From Deltaproteobacteria bacterium HGW-Deltaproteobacteria-22 (GTDB taxonomy: Bacteria > Myxococcota_A > Polyangia > HGW-17): a DNA stretch of 34,914 nt. The translations under genes were made by a program, and so were the position numbers. This document shows positions 1 to 7,194 of this stretch, piece by piece. A model generated the notes under the pieces. The model searched no databases. It was not told the DNA's origin and saw only the letters and a list, made by a program, of their open reading frames with translations. The stretch is taken from assembly GCA_002841825.1 (NCBI GenBank), contig PHAZ01000007.1, positions 1-34,914 on the forward strand. Reading direction: 5' to 3'. How positions within the stretch are numbered: position 1 is the first letter of the stretch; each line of letters starts with the position of its first letter.

Positions 1-1283
1 GGCGCCTGAGGCGGAAGCCGGTGATGGGACGTGAGAAATGTCTGCAGTTTGAGCATGCGCTCGCGCTCGGCCGGGCTCTTGGGACGGTAGAACACCGCGT
101 CGGCGAGCTTGTCGGGCAGGTAGGTGATGCGCGCGGAGCCGGACTTGTGCGGGTACACGTAGTCGATGCCGCGACCCAGGTCGGCGGCCGAAGCGTAGTG
201 CGCATCGGACAGGTGCAGCGGCACGGGGTAGCTCTCACCCTTGGCGATGCGCCCGGACGCGTCGCCCAGGGCCTCGATCACGGCGTTGCTCTTGGGCGCG
301 GTCGCGACATACAGCACAGCCTGCGCGATGACCAGCCGCCCCTCGGGCATCCCCAGGTGCTCGAACGCCCGCAGCGCGGTCTCGGCCTGCACCAGCGCCT
401 GCGGATCGGCCAGCCCCACATCCTCGGATGCGGTCACCATCAGCCGCCGCAGGATGAACCGCGGGTCCTCGCCGCCGTCGAGCATCTTGGCGAGCCAGTA
501 CAGCGCGGCCTGAGGATCGGAGCCGCGCAGGCTCTTCTGGAACGCGCTGGCATGGTTGTAGTGTTCGTCGGACGCGCGATCATACCGCACCACGAACGAA
601 GGCAGGATGCGGTCGAGCACCTCGCGGGCGAGGGTCTTCTTCCCGTCGGCAGGCGCCGTGGCGGCCCACAGTTCGTCGAGCAGCCCCAGCGCGCGCCGGA
701 AGTCGCCCCCCGACAGGATCGCCAGCGGCTCAAGCACGTCGGCGGCGTCGGTCTCGCAACGGCGCTCCTTAGACAGAAATGTCACTGCGCGGGAAAGCCC
801 CGCGATCAGGTCCTCGACCGAGAACGCATGGAACTCCACCAGCCGCACCCGCGAGCGCAGGGCCGGTATGATCGAGAACGCCGGGTTCTCCGTGGTCGCA
901 CCCAGCAGGATCACGTCGCCGGTCTCGACGGCTGGCAGCAGCGCGTCCTGCTGCGCCTTGTTGAAGCGGTGGATCTCGTCAAGGAACAGCACCGCCTGCG
1001 GATTGAGCAGCGGCGTGCGCGAATCGATGATCTTCCGTACGTCGGAGAGCGTCGCGTTGACGGCCGACAGTTCGTGCATGGTCAAACCGTGGTGCCGGCA
1101 CAGAAGCCGGGCCAGGGTGGTCTTGCCGGTCCCTGGCGGCCCCCAGAAGATCGTCGAAGTGAGCCGGCCGCCCAGGAACTGCGCCATGAACGGCGAGTCG
1201 GGCGCCAGGATGTGCCTCTGGCCGATGAATTCGTCGAGATTTCGCGGACGCAGTCGTTCCGCGAGGGGATTGATATCCGTCAA
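1..1283 (-). CDS. rarA: Replication-associated recombination protein A (RarA/MgsA), 3' end outside window
   Basis: An AAA+ clamp-loader-like ATPase of the RarA/MgsA/WRNIP1 family, which acts at stalled replication forks. The ORF track misses it because no stop lies inside the window. The reading frame begins TTG-ACG-GAT-ATC (MTDINPLAERLRPRNLDEF) behind AGGGGTATCTCCC. It shows the N-terminal RPRxLDEFIGQ signature, Walker A GPPGTGKTT at about residues 48-56, Walker B LFLDEIHRFNKAQQDALL, and sensor 1 GATTENPAF followed by the SRVRLVEFHAF arginine-finger region. The C-terminal RarA region includes GGEDPRFILRRLM and ASEDVGLADPQAL. About 427 codons are visible and the family is about 440, so only the last few residues are missing. 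It lies downstream of the NifU-domain gene on the same strand with a gap of about 95 bp. Family assignment is firm; the TTG start is inferred from the spacing and the conserved N terminus. Confidence 0.95.
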   Translation of the reverse strand, partial: MTDINPLAERLRPRNLDEFIGQRHILAPDSPFMAQFLGGRLTSTIFWGPPGTGKTTLARLLCRHHGLTMHELSAVNATLSDVRKIIDSRTPLLNPQAVLFLDEIHRFNKAQQDALLPAVETGDVILLGATTENPAFSIIPALRSRVRLVEFHAFSVEDLIAGLSRAVTFLSKERRCETDAADVLEPLAILSGGDFRRALGLLDELWAATAPADGKKTLAREVLDRILPSFVVRYDRASDEHYNHASAFQKSLRGSDPQAALYWLAKMLDGGEDPRFILRRLMVTASEDVGLADPQALVQAETALRAFEHLGMPEGRLVIAQAVLYVATAPKSNAVIEALGDASGRIAKGESYPVPLHLSDAHYASAADLGRGIDYVYPHKSGSARITYLPDKLADAVFYRPKSPAERERMLKLQTFLTSHHRLPPQA

Positions 1284-1335
1284 GGGAGATACCCCTGAAT
1301 TGCCCTGGAGGCAACTCTTGAACGGCCGGCTTGGC

Positions 1336-1353
1336 CGACAGTCCAGACTGTCG
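1336..1353. repeat. Perfect 8-bp inverted repeat between nifU-like gene and rarA
   Basis: CGACAGTC-CA-GACTGTCG is a perfect palindrome in the gap between the NifU-domain gene and rarA. No T run follows it on the minus strand, so it is not a classical intrinsic terminator. It could be a protein-binding site or an mRNA hairpin. Confidence 0.5.
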
Positions 1354-1377
1354 ACCACCGGTACAGCCGTCAGTTTT

Positions 1378-1617
1378 TTACTGCAGGTTGATGACCTGAG
1401 TGACCTCGGGCACTTCCTGCCGCAGCACGCGCTCGACCAGGTTCTTCACGGTCATCTGCGAGAACGGGCAGCCATAGCAGTGACCCTGCAGCTTCACGGA
1501 CACGGCGCCTTCCTCGGTGACGTTCACCAACTCCACGTCGCCGCCATCCTGCTGCAACGCAGGGCGAACCTTGTCCAGGGCGGTCTGTACGCGTACCTTG
1601 AGTTCTTCCAATGCCAT
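1378..1617 (-). CDS. NifU C-terminal-domain Fe-S scaffold/carrier protein
   Basis: A 79-residue protein that is essentially a stand-alone NifU C-terminal (Nfu) domain. The family binds or carries a labile Fe-S cluster and passes it to apoproteins. Diagnostic features are the helix ALDKVRPALQQDGGDVEL, the CxxC motif in GHCYGCPFSQMTVKNLVERVL, and the end PEVTQVINL. ATG follows GGGGAGACTCAG. It lacks the degenerate A-type domain of NfuA, so I leave the symbol blank. It is the first gene of a minus-strand pair with rarA, and a plausible sigma-70 promoter lies about 66 bp upstream. Confidence 0.9.
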   Translation of the reverse strand: MALEELKVRVQTALDKVRPALQQDGGDVELVNVTEEGAVSVKLQGHCYGCPFSQMTVKNLVERVLRQEVPEVTQVINLQ

Positions 1618-1682
1618 CTGAGTCTCCCCGGAGCCGCCGCTTCAAGGCGCACGCCAACCATGCGCATCGCGACCCCGCTCGC

Positions 1683-1712
1683 ATTACTAATGAGTCCCCC
1701 GGCCCACGTCAA
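1683..1712 (-). promoter_or_regulatory. Candidate sigma-70 promoter for the NifU-domain gene
   Basis: On the minus strand TTGACG is followed after 18 bp by AGTAAT, about 66 bp before the ATG at 1617. The -35 box matches 5/6 and the -10 box 4/6. The rest of the 261-bp gap up to 1878 holds an AT-rich patch near 1755-1775 but no gene or terminator I can defend. Confidence 0.4.
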
Positions 1713-1878
1713 GCCCCCAGTTGGAAGTTTCAACTAAAAACGTCACCGACATGTCATAATAATTTTAACTCTCAACCCATACCGCGTCGGCCCGCCTCAC
1801 AACCCGGTCGGAATTTCCGTCCCGCGACACTGTGCATCCCGTCTCCAGGCTCTAGAATTCACAGGCAGGCGACAATTT

Positions 1879-3258
1879 TCAAGGGACTTTCCCATCCCGG
1901 GGATCGGCCGGTCCTGCGGGCCGACGGCGCAAAAACTCGCGAGAGGCGACCCACTTGTCGACCATGGACACGATGAAGGCCTCACGGGTACGCGGGGGCA
2001 TGGGCGTCAGGGGCCACATGTGGCGCAGGATGCAGTCGCGCTCGATGTCGTTGAGCTCGAAGTGGGTGCGGGCGTTCTCCAGGGCGATCTTCGGGTGGGC
2101 CAGGCCGTGGAACTTCTCGCGGGGCAGGTCCGGCACGTCGTGGTTGCGCCAGTCATATAGGAAGAAGTCGTGCAACAGGCCCCCACGGGCGGCGGAGCGG
2201 TAATCCAGGCCGAATTTCTTGCAAATCGAATAGGATAAATAGGAGACGGCGCAGGCGTGGGTGAAGATCGTGACGTGCTTGTGGTGAGGGAATTCGCGCG
2301 TTCGCAGAAACTCGGGATGGGCAAGGATGTCGGCCACAAGGGCCGCGTACTCAACCCGGCTGGGCCGGCGTCGCAGAAGACCCGCCTGCAGGCGTCCCGG
2401 CACCGACCGCAACCGCCCAGGCACCGACCGCAACGGCAACCAGACCAGGCGTCTCAGTCGTGCCAAAGCCGTGCGTTTTCCCCGGCTGACAGGGGGTTTC
2501 CCCCGGCTGACAGGGGGTTTCCCCCGGCTGGCAGGGGGTTTCCCGACTCCCGTAAGGAATCTATGGAAATTCTGCACCCATAATTTGGGCAGTGCACCCT
2601 GGAGGTTCTTTTTCATCACGGCAAACAGTTGCCGGTTCAAATCCGGGAACGCCTCGAGCAGGCGGCGCAGGCGCCCCAGCTGGCGTTCCAGTTCGAAGTC
2701 ACGGCGGGTCACGAAGTCGGACTGCAGCCTGCCCAGGAACAGGCGGAAGGCGCGAATCTCAGCCACCGCGGTCATCGTGTCCAGCGTCAGGTACCCCACG
2801 AACATCATCGCCGTCAGCCGAAGGATCTGGGGGTCTCCCCGGCCGGCGACCCACAGTACGGCAGGATGGATCCACAGGGAAAACACCACCGCCAGTCCCG
2901 TCCAGGCAGCGGAAAAACTCAGGCAGATCCGGCCCTGCCAGTTGTAGCGGCTGTCCTCATAGGTCCATAACTTCACATGGAGCCACTTCTCCAGCAGCCA
3001 ACCGACCGCATACTCCAGCGCCGTCAGCACCACGCCATAGATCGGAACCTGAACGACCGGATGCAGGCCCTCCAGCGGCCGTCCCAGCAGCACAATGCAC
3101 GAGGCCCCCATGGCGTAGAGCGGCACGAAGGGTCCGCGCAGAAAGCCCGGGTTGACGAAACGGCGCGCTTGGAATGAGCGGTAGGCGACCTCCACGAGCC
3201 ACCCGCAGAAGGCGTAGAAGGCAAACAGGACGACGGCCTGCTCGATGGTGACGGGCAT
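1879..3258 (-). CDS. Putative CmpB-type permease fused to an HD hydrolase domain
   Basis: 459 residues in two parts. The N-terminal 200 or so residues are multi-spanning membrane sequence resembling the 'putative ABC transporter permease' (CmpB-like) family: FCGWLVEVAYRSF, then FVNPGFLRGPFVPLYAMGAS (usually NRGFLxGPxxPIYG). Further hydrophobic segments include PAVLWVAG and LTAMMFVGYLTLDTM. The C-terminal part (about 300-430) is an HD phosphohydrolase-like domain: HHKHVTIFTHACAVSYLSY, GGLLHDFFLYDW (the HD pair) and a later D in VSMVDKW. Between them lies a basic low-complexity linker of three GKPPxSR heptads and two RSVPGRL repeats. ATG follows GGGAGG. In Firmicutes these two families are often neighbouring genes (recalled, not checked), so the fusion is notable. 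Substrate is unknown. It is 69 bp downstream of the lipoprotein gene. Confidence 0.8.
   Translation of the reverse strand: MPVTIEQAVVLFAFYAFCGWLVEVAYRSFQARRFVNPGFLRGPFVPLYAMGASCIVLLGRPLEGLHPVVQVPIYGVVLTALEYAVGWLLEKWLHVKLWTYEDSRYNWQGRICLSFSAAWTGLAVVFSLWIHPAVLWVAGRGDPQILRLTAMMFVGYLTLDTMTAVAEIRAFRLFLGRLQSDFVTRRDFELERQLGRLRRLLEAFPDLNRQLFAVMKKNLQGALPKLWVQNFHRFLTGVGKPPASRGKPPVSRGKPPVSRGKRTALARLRRLVWLPLRSVPGRLRSVPGRLQAGLLRRRPSRVEYAALVADILAHPEFLRTREFPHHKHVTIFTHACAVSYLSYSICKKFGLDYRSAARGGLLHDFFLYDWRNHDVPDLPREKFHGLAHPKIALENARTHFELNDIERDCILRHMWPLTPMPPRTREAFIVSMVDKWVASREFLRRRPAGPADPRDGKVP
2399..2434. repeat. Two 21-bp-spaced repeats in the linker of the permease-HD gene
   Basis: GGCACCGACCGCAAC occurs at 2399-2413 and 2420-2434, exactly 21 bp apart, and encodes the duplicated RSVPGRL peptide on the minus strand. 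The period matches that of the neighbouring repeat at 2479-2541, so the linker appears to have grown by heptapeptide duplication twice. Confidence 0.8.
2479..2541. repeat. Three tandem 21-bp palindromic minisatellite units in frame
   Basis: Three near-identical units (core GGCTGACAGGGGGTTT preceded by a C run) lie head to tail at about 2479-2499, 2500-2520 and 2521-2541; the third has one A-to-G change. Each unit pairs CCCC(C) with GGGGG around GGCTGACA and so can form a hairpin. The units encode GKPPASR/GKPPVSR on the minus strand and keep the reading frame. Confidence 0.9.
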
Positions 3259-3327
3259 CAGGCGGTCCTCCCGAATCCGGCGTGCGGCTTGTTCGGAAAA
3301 TGGAATCTGGACGGACTCACGATGGAC

Positions 3328-4443
3328 TCATTTCGGCTCCACGGCATCAAACACCCTGCGCAGGCGGGTCACCTCGGCGGGCGTGGTGGATAACACTGAT
3401 ATGCCGCCGATACGCCAGCCCTTGGGAACGCGGGAACGCATCGCGGCGATGGCCGGATGCATCGGAGCGTAATCCTGCATCTCCGGGGGCAGCTCCTCGG
3501 CCAGCGCGTAGCCGTCAAAGGAGGGACACGCACGACAGCCGGCCCAGTAGTGATATGCCACCTGGAAACCGATGTTCGCCAGGCTCTCCGGGAACACCGG
3601 GTAAAAATGCGCGACATACAGATTCCCGGCATCGTATTCGATGCCACTGTCGTATTCCTGAAGTTGTTTGTTTATCATTGGCTCCAGTTCCTTGCGACGG
3701 ACGTGCAGATCAAAGTACTTTTTCCAGGTGCTCTGCTCGTCGGTTCCGGAGAACTTCGTGGTCACCGGGATTCCCTGGGCCAGATCGATGATCTCGAACT
3801 CGTCGACGTTGAACGGGCGCATGCCGCATGGCTGGTTGTATCCATGGACGCGAAGGAACAGGTACGGGCCGAGACCGCCCAGCAACTCGGCGAAGCGCAC
3901 GGATTCGGACGGGTATTCGAGCGCCTCGAGGGACGCAGCCGCAGGCAAAAGCGGCGTCTTCGTGCCGGTGCCCAGGTCCTGCAGGATCAGTCCGCTGCCC
4001 TGGGCGCTGATGCCCTCGGTCAGGCTGTTGTCCTGCACCATGCCACGGCACTCCTTCAGCGCATCGCTGTCCTGCTCGGTGGCGGGAGGCAGCTCGGTCA
4101 TCCGGTGATGATAGCGGGCGATGATCACCTCCGTCAGCCGCTGACCCAGGGCAATAAACAAACCAGGGCGCTGCGCCACGACCGCCCAGGCATTGCCCAC
4201 CGGAGCGACCCAGAACGTGCGCACCAGAGCGGATTCCTCCCAGAATCCGAAGTTGGCGGAGCCCTTGTATTCGATCTCCCGAAACGGCCGGATCCAGACC
4301 AGCGCAGCATCGGTGAGCTTGGTCCGGGTCGCATCGGGCGTGGGCAGCTTTGGCGGAGCGTTCGGACCCGGCTTTGTGCAGGATATAATAAAGATTATAC
4401 TGAACAACAAACACAGGAGACTTTGGTTCATGGATTTCTTCAT
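3328..4443 (-). CDS. Hypothetical lipoprotein
   Basis: 371 residues with a type II signal peptide: basic MKKSMNQ, a hydrophobic run and the lipobox IISC followed by TKPGPNAPPKLP. This suggests a lipid-anchored envelope protein. The mature part has no family I recognise. It contains a Cys-bearing segment (WAGCRACPSFDGYALAEEL) and Trp/Tyr-rich stretches such as IRPFREIEYKGSANFGFWEE. ATG follows GGAGTAG. It starts 6 bp after the end of the spermidine-synthase-like gene and is very likely co-transcribed with it and the permease-HD gene. Membrane localisation is inferred from the lipobox; function is unknown. Confidence 0.8.
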   Translation of the reverse strand: MKKSMNQSLLCLLFSIIFIISCTKPGPNAPPKLPTPDATRTKLTDAALVWIRPFREIEYKGSANFGFWEESALVRTFWVAPVGNAWAVVAQRPGLFIALGQRLTEVIIARYHHRMTELPPATEQDSDALKECRGMVQDNSLTEGISAQGSGLILQDLGTGTKTPLLPAAASLEALEYPSESVRFAELLGGLGPYLFLRVHGYNQPCGMRPFNVDEFEIIDLAQGIPVTTKFSGTDEQSTWKKYFDLHVRRKELEPMINKQLQEYDSGIEYDAGNLYVAHFYPVFPESLANIGFQVAYHYWAGCRACPSFDGYALAEELPPEMQDYAPMHPAIAAMRSRVPKGWRIGGISVLSTTPAEVTRLRRVFDAVEPK

Positions 4444-4449
4444 GGGAAT

Positions 4450-5136
4450 CTACTCCGGTCGGATCGCCGTCCAGATGAAGTGCCGATTTCCGCCCCTGGT
4501 GCCCCGCGCGCGTACCGGAACCAACTCGACACGGAAGTCAGCGCGCTCCAGTCGCCGGGTGAAGCTCCGGTCATCGTGGGCGGACCACACCGCGAGCATG
4601 CCGCCAGGCGTCAATGCCTCGTAGGCGCTCCGGATTCCCTGCGGGCTGTAGAGCCATCCATTGGCCAGTTGGGTGAAGGACTTGGGACCGTTGTCCACGT
4701 CGAGCAGGATCGCGTGCCAGGGCTGCGTCGGATTCCTGATCAGTTCGGCGACATCGGTGAGCACCAATTCGGCCCGCCCATCGCGCATCGGGTGCCCCGA
4801 GGCGTCCCCCAGCTCCCCCTCGTTCCAGCGCGCGATGGCCTCCACGAGCTCAGCCACCACCACGCGCCCGGCAGGGCCGCAGCGACGCAGCGCCGCTGCC
4901 GCAGTGAAACCCACGCCCAGCCCGCCGATGAGCACTGCCACGTTGCCCTCCGGGTGCAGCACGTCGAGGTGGTCGAACGCCAGATCCGACAGGGCCTCCT
5001 CGGAGCCGTGCACGTGGGTGCCCATGAGCTCGTGGTCATCGATGCGGATGATCATCTCCTTGCCCCGGCGCATCAACTCCATGCTCCCCTTGCCGTCGGG
5101 CATCTTCACGCTTTCCAGGAATTCCCATTGCAGCAT
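4450..5136 (-). CDS. Spermidine synthase-like SAM-fold methyltransferase/aminopropyltransferase
   Basis: 228 residues. I start at MLQWEF, not the longer track ORF, because GGAGG sits 7 bp upstream of this ATG. The Rossmann core has VAVLIGGLGVGFTAAAAL (SAM or decarboxy-SAM glycine loop), VVVAELVEAIARWNEGEL (acidic residue ending strand 2) and WHAILLDVDNGPKSF, the DxDNGP motif of spermidine-synthase-like proteins. The protein lacks the full N-terminal beta domain of SpeE, and this short subgroup is often annotated only as spermidine synthase-like, so the real substrate is open. It leads a likely three-gene operon with the lipoprotein and the permease-HD fusion. Confidence 0.82.
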   Translation of the reverse strand: MLQWEFLESVKMPDGKGSMELMRRGKEMIIRIDDHELMGTHVHGSEEALSDLAFDHLDVLHPEGNVAVLIGGLGVGFTAAAALRRCGPAGRVVVAELVEAIARWNEGELGDASGHPMRDGRAELVLTDVAELIRNPTQPWHAILLDVDNGPKSFTQLANGWLYSPQGIRSAYEALTPGGMLAVWSAHDDRSFTRRLERADFRVELVPVRARGTRGGNRHFIWTAIRPE

Positions 5137-5248
5137 CGCAAACCCTCCTTCGCATGGAGGATGGTATGTCACATGAGAGGTGGAAATTCAAACGGTTCTT
5201 GAGGCGCTGCGTCTACGGAACGAGGTCCGGATGACGTGCAGGAGGCGG

Positions 5249-5732
5249 CTATTTTCCGATCGGATTGATGTACTCCAGGTCGAGGCCCCCGGATACAGGT
5301 ACGAGGTGTAGGAGGCGAAGCCATAGACCTCGATGCCGAACTTGATGGTTGCATTGGGGGCAGAAATCCGGTGCGAGCCGCGATGCCCGTGGAGGTCACG
5401 TCGAAGTCGGTGCCCGGAGGCTGCATCAGTTCGACGAAACCGCCCTTGTCCAGCGTCACAGGGGCCGACACAGACGACGGCGTGAACGTGACGGTGACCG
5501 CATCTTCACCGGAAAGGATCCGCACCATGTTGGTCTCGTCGGTTCCGTCCTGCACGGGATGCGTCATGGCCACGAAGAAGTGCTTGCCCCAGGTCTCCAG
5601 CGGGAAGACCATCTCCTCGAGGTGGTCGCAGGCCCAGGAACTGAAGGGGACGAACACGCAGTTGTGGCCGGAGAACACCGCCACGGGCAGCAGCAGCGAC
5701 GCGTCGTTGGTATGCCAGGAAAACCGATCTCC
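5249..5732 (-). pseudogene. Decayed IgGFc-binding-type protein gene
   Basis: The minus strand holds pieces of a protein like the IgGFc-binding domain surface proteins common in Myxococcota. After an in-frame TGA (5735-5733) one frame reads TNDASLLLPVAVFSGHN, then LEEMVFPLETWGKHFFVAMT, VTVTFTPSSVSAPVTL and TDFDVTSTG. The next homologous segment, HRISAPNATIKFGIEVYGF, appears in another frame with the intervening region missing. After ASYTSYLYPG a lost G in a G run shifts the frame again, and GLDLEYINPIGK continues to the probable ancestral TAG at 5249-5251. Stop, internal deletion and two frameshifts argue for a pseudogene rather than the 171-aa ORF in the track. The N-terminal half is gone. 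Family naming is from recalled motifs. Confidence 0.75.
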
Positions 5733-5931
5733 TCAAGGAAATGCGCGGTCGAACCTGAAGTTCCGGCTGCACACCGGCCTCCATCAAGCGTCACCCAAGT
5801 TCATGAAACTCATCCTTACGAATTCTATTGCCATGAATAGACTTGACTAATCGTTAAAAACAGCTAAGGAAATAGGACCTCTAACCCGCCCATTGGCATG
5901 GGCGACTTCGAAAAGCGAAGAGGAGAGAAGC

Positions 5932-7185
5932 ATGCGCACAGCCTGGTTGCTGATTCTGGTCATGGCCGCCCAGCTCGGATGTGATGACAAGTCGACGAAC
6001 ACGAACAACAACGTCAACAATGTCAACAACCTCAACAATGTCAACAATGTCAACAATCAGGATGGGGGACCCGACGCCGACGCGCTCAACAACGTCAATA
6101 ATCTCAATGACGGCGGACCCGACGCCGACGTCACCGACGGGTCCATCGACGCCGACGCCGACGGCGGCACGGTCGATCCCACGCCGATCGCGTTCACGGC
6201 GCTGACGGCCAACGTGGGCCACGGAGACGCCGAGTTCCCGAACTATCCGCTGCGCCTGTGGAGCCAGAGCTACGAGGACTACATGGGCGCGGTCATCCAG
6301 GCCATGGCCCCCGACGTGGTGGTGCTGCAGGAGGTGCTCTCGGGCAAGACCTGCGAGGCCTTCACCGAGATCGACCCGAACAAGACCTGCTATGAGTGGG
6401 ACACCCGGCTGCGGCCGGCCGTTCGCCTGATCGGACCGGGGTACAGCATCGTGTGCGACCAGCGCGAGCAGGTCGAGTGCATCGGCGTGAAGGTGTCCTT
6501 CGGCACCATCGACGGCGTCGAGCCGGGCGCCTACGTCGAGCTCGGCGCCAACACGCCTGCGCTGCCCATGGCGGGCTGCAACTGGGCCGCCGGCCAGTGC
6601 AACAACGAAACCTGCGACGACGAGTCCACCGTGTCCGACGTGCTCGTGCACACCGCCGCGGGCGACCTGCGCCTGGTGCACATGCACCCGACCGCGCAGG
6701 TGAGCGCCTTCGTCGCCGCCGATCCCTGCCGCGCGGATCAGATCCGGCAGGTCTTTCAGGACGGCATCGTGCCGGGCGACGTCTCCATGGTGCGACCCGG
6801 CGAGCAGGCCATGATCCTCGGTGACTGGAACGTTGGCCTCGAGGTCTACAACATCCGCACGCTCATGCAGTCGTCGGAGGCCGATGACGTGTGGCACCAG
6901 TACATCGGCTGTCCGGGCTGCGCGTTCACCGACATGGACCCCCGCGATGGGGGTGGTCAGCGCTACTCCACGACCTCGGCCAACGCCTGGGTCGGCATCG
7001 TCGCCATCGACCATGTCGTCACCACCAACGAGATCACCGGCTCCTGCGTGGTGCACGACGAGGGCGGCATGCCCGCCACCGAGCGCCTCGACGTGGGCTA
7101 TCTGTACCTGGACCAGCTCGGCGACAGCCGCATTGACCATTACGCCATCTCCTGCGAGATGACAATCTACCCGCAGAACCCCTGA
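5932..7185 (+). CDS. Endonuclease/exonuclease/phosphatase-fold lipoprotein with Asn-rich linker
   Basis: 417 residues, started at MRTAWLLILVMAAQLGC because GAGGAG precedes this ATG; the track's longer start adds only a charged leader. Signal peptide with lipobox QLGC, then a linker of NNVNN/NNLNN repeats and two DGGPDAD segments (about residues 20-85), typical of surface lipoproteins in deltaproteobacterial lineages. The catalytic domain shows EEP-superfamily landmarks: TANVGHGD, VVVLQEVLSG (metal-binding Glu), LVHMHPT, MILGDWNVGL (GDxN) and terminal RIDHYAISCEM. Probable secreted phosphodiesterase or nuclease-like hydrolase; several Cys residues suggest disulfides. Substrate unknown. First gene of a packed plus-strand set with the M48 protease and mnmG. 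Confidence 0.85.
   Translation: MRTAWLLILVMAAQLGCDDKSTNTNNNVNNVNNLNNVNNVNNQDGGPDADALNNVNNLNDGGPDADVTDGSIDADADGGTVDPTPIAFTALTANVGHGDAEFPNYPLRLWSQSYEDYMGAVIQAMAPDVVVLQEVLSGKTCEAFTEIDPNKTCYEWDTRLRPAVRLIGPGYSIVCDQREQVECIGVKVSFGTIDGVEPGAYVELGANTPALPMAGCNWAAGQCNNETCDDESTVSDVLVHTAAGDLRLVHMHPTAQVSAFVAADPCRADQIRQVFQDGIVPGDVSMVRPGEQAMILGDWNVGLEVYNIRTLMQSSEADDVWHQYIGCPGCAFTDMDPRDGGGQRYSTTSANAWVGIVAIDHVVTTNEITGSCVVHDEGGMPATERLDVGYLYLDQLGDSRIDHYAISCEMTIYPQNP
5995..6132. repeat. Asn-codon repeat and duplicated cassette in lipoprotein linker
   Basis: A 9-bp-type repeat (AACAATGTC and variants) recurs from about 5997 to 6058 and again, diverged, at 6087-6111. The 16-mer GGACCCGACGCCGACG follows each block (near 6068 and 6116). 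An N-rich plus DGGPDAD cassette has therefore duplicated in frame. Confidence 0.75.
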
Positions 7186-7194
7186 TCATTTCCC

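Noticed and set aside
21-1298. 425-aa plus-strand ORF
   Set aside because: It is the antisense shadow of rarA, whose motifs on the minus strand are unambiguous.
2479-2541. Possible CRISPR array
   Set aside because: The units are head-to-tail without spacers and encode a peptide repeat in frame.
3457-5202. 581-aa plus-strand ORF
   Set aside because: Antisense to the lipoprotein and the spermidine-synthase-like gene; no coherent domain. Long antisense ORFs are expected at this GC content.
5169-5684. 171-aa intact gene
   Set aside because: Only its first 100 or so residues match the family; the tail is frameshifted sequence, so I call a pseudogene.
5842-5870. Promoter for the EEP lipoprotein (TTGACT, 16 bp, TAAGGA)
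   Set aside because: The -10 box matches too poorly to list as a feature.
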